Of a DNA stretch of 6,657 nucleotides, positions 5,931 through 6,657 are shown in pieces. The notes under the pieces are model-generated. The model saw only the letters and a list, made by a program, of their open reading frames with translations, did not search any database and was not told where the DNA came from. A program made the position numbers and the translations under genes. Location of the stretch: assembly GCA_937873805.1 (NCBI GenBank), contig CALMWO010000432.1, positions 1-6,657 of the forward strand, written 5' to 3'. The stretch's first letter is position 1. Every line of letters starts with the position of its first letter. This DNA comes from an uncultured Hyphomonadaceae bacterium (lineage in GTDB: Bacteria > Pseudomonadota > Alphaproteobacteria > Caulobacterales > Hyphomonadaceae).

Positions 5931-6578
5931 ATGGCAGAAGAATCCTCCCCTTCCTCCCCCAAATGGCGGCGACGCGCCGATGCCAGACCGTCCGAAATCG
6001 TCCAGGCAGCTTACGAGGTTTTCTCCGAGAAAGGCTTCGCGGCAGCGCGGCTCGATGAAATCGCCAAACGCGCCGGGGTCTCGAAGGGCGCCCTCTACCT
6101 CTATTTCGAGACCAAGCAGGACATCTTCGAAGCTGTCGTGAAGGACGCTATCGCCCCGAACATCGGCGCGATCGAGACGTTCGTGCTGGCCTTCCCCGGG
6201 CCGTTCGATCAGCTCATCCGCATGCTGGCCCCGCGCGTCGCGGAGATCGCGAGCCAGTCGGGCATGGGCAAGGTCATCAAGATGGTGATTGGCGAGTCCG
6301 GCAATTTCCCGGAGATCGCCCGCGTCTGGCACGACGACGTCATCGCCAAGGGCCTCGGCATACTTACCGGTGCCATCACGCGAGCGCAGGAACGCGGTGA
6401 AGTCCGCCTAGGCGATCCACGGCAGCATGCCCTGTCGATTGCCGGCCCGCTGCTCGCGGCAGTCATCTTTCGCGAGACGTTTGTCCCCGTCGGGGCGAAG
6501 CCTTTCGACATTCCCAGCCTCATGCAGCAGCATCTCGATAACGTGCTGCCCGGACTTGTGACGAGCCAGCCCACATGA
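5931..6578 (+). CDS. TetR/AcrR family regulator, likely repressor of a downstream membrane operon
   Basis: This is a 215-residue TetR-type DNA-binding protein. After a short Ser/Pro-rich lead and a basic patch (KWRRRADARP, 11-20), the helix-turn-helix domain covers about residues 20-66, with LDEIAKRAGVSKGALYLYFE (41-60) matching the family consensus closely. The C-terminal ligand and dimer domain, with KVIKMVIGESGNFPEIA, looks like the AefR-type group often found beside efflux genes. The 32-bp palindrome just upstream is its probable operator. Its TGA overlaps the ATG of the next gene (ATGA), so the two are probably translated together and the downstream gene is the likely target. No Shine-Dalgarno sequence is visible before the ATG: the ten bases are AAACTCTGTC. 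The kinase gene diverges from it and may share the control region, but the palindrome is about 145 bases from the kinase start. The ligand is unknown. Confidence 0.93.
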   Translation: MAEESSPSSPKWRRRADARPSEIVQAAYEVFSEKGFAAARLDEIAKRAGVSKGALYLYFETKQDIFEAVVKDAIAPNIGAIETFVLAFPGPFDQLIRMLAPRVAEIASQSGMGKVIKMVIGESGNFPEIARVWHDDVIAKGLGILTGAITRAQERGEVRLGDPRQHALSIAGPLLAAVIFRETFVPVGAKPFDIPSLMQQHLDNVLPGLVTSQPT

Positions 6579-6657
6579 AACCTCAGCAGATCCTCATTGG
6601 CGCCCTCCTGCTCTCCGCAGCAGGTCTCGGTGCATTCCTCGCGTTCGGCGGCGGGCA
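6575..6657 (+). CDS. N-terminal membrane anchor or signal sequence of a protein cut by the window edge
   Basis: Only 27 codons are visible. They begin MKPQQILIGALLLSAAGLGA and continue hydrophobic through FLAFGGG, which reads as an uncleaved membrane anchor or a signal sequence entering the periplasm. The ATG overlaps the stop of the TetR gene by four bases (ATGA), and the end of that gene supplies no strong ribosome site, so translation is probably coupled. A TetR followed directly by an N-terminally anchored protein is the usual start of an RND efflux operon, where this would be the periplasmic adaptor. That is inference from position only; the visible residues do not identify the family. 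Confidence 0.6.
   Translation, partial: MKPQQILIGALLLSAAGLGAFLAFGGG

Noticed and set aside
5787..6332. A 181-codon minus-strand open frame opposite the second TetR gene
   Set aside because: It crosses the palindrome and the TetR coding region and has no recognisable domain; the TetR frame explains the sequence.

Overview
The window is GC-rich, gene-dense bacterial DNA. The protein types (a secreted PDGxPDLxGxW protein, a soluble PAS hybrid histidine kinase, several TetR regulators and an acyl-CoA dehydrogenase) suggest an alphaproteobacterium of the Sphingomonadales or Hyphomonadaceae kind. This is an inference from protein style; there is no rRNA or other taxonomic marker.

Layout from left to right. 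(1) 1-759, minus: the N-terminal 253 residues of an acyl-CoA dehydrogenase that runs off the left edge. (2) 760-952: a divergent control region with a CTTGACAC/GTGTCAAG inverted repeat over a likely promoter. (3) 953-1561, plus: a TetR regulator of the WHG-domain type. (4) 1568-2272, minus: a short-chain dehydrogenase fold protein whose active site is that of a halohydrin dehalogenase (Ser-Tyr-Arg, no dinucleotide-binding glycine motif, Phe12 and Asn-Tyr-Ile halide-pocket residues). (5) 2273-3334, minus: a secreted protein of unknown function whose stop codon directly abuts the start of the dehalogenase-like gene. (6) 3457-5745, minus: a soluble hybrid sensor kinase with three PAS domains and a C-terminal receiver. 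(7) 5746-5930: a second divergent control region with a nearly perfect 32-bp palindrome. (8) 5931-6578, plus: a second TetR regulator. (9) 6575 to the right edge: the first 27 codons of a membrane-anchored protein, overlapping the TetR stop by ATGA.

The genes form three likely regulatory units. The first TetR and the acyl-CoA dehydrogenase share a divergent promoter region. The kinase, secreted protein and dehalogenase-like enzyme all read leftward, the last two tightly coupled. The second TetR heads a rightward operon, perhaps for export, with its probable operator directly upstream. The most notable item is the dehalogenase-like enzyme, which would act on vicinal haloalcohols or epoxides. 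It matches the family's catalytic signature but departs from the N-terminal motif at one residue and is paired with an uncharacterised secreted protein. No RNA genes, insertion sequences or CRISPR arrays were seen, and no stretch over 300 bases lacks a gene.
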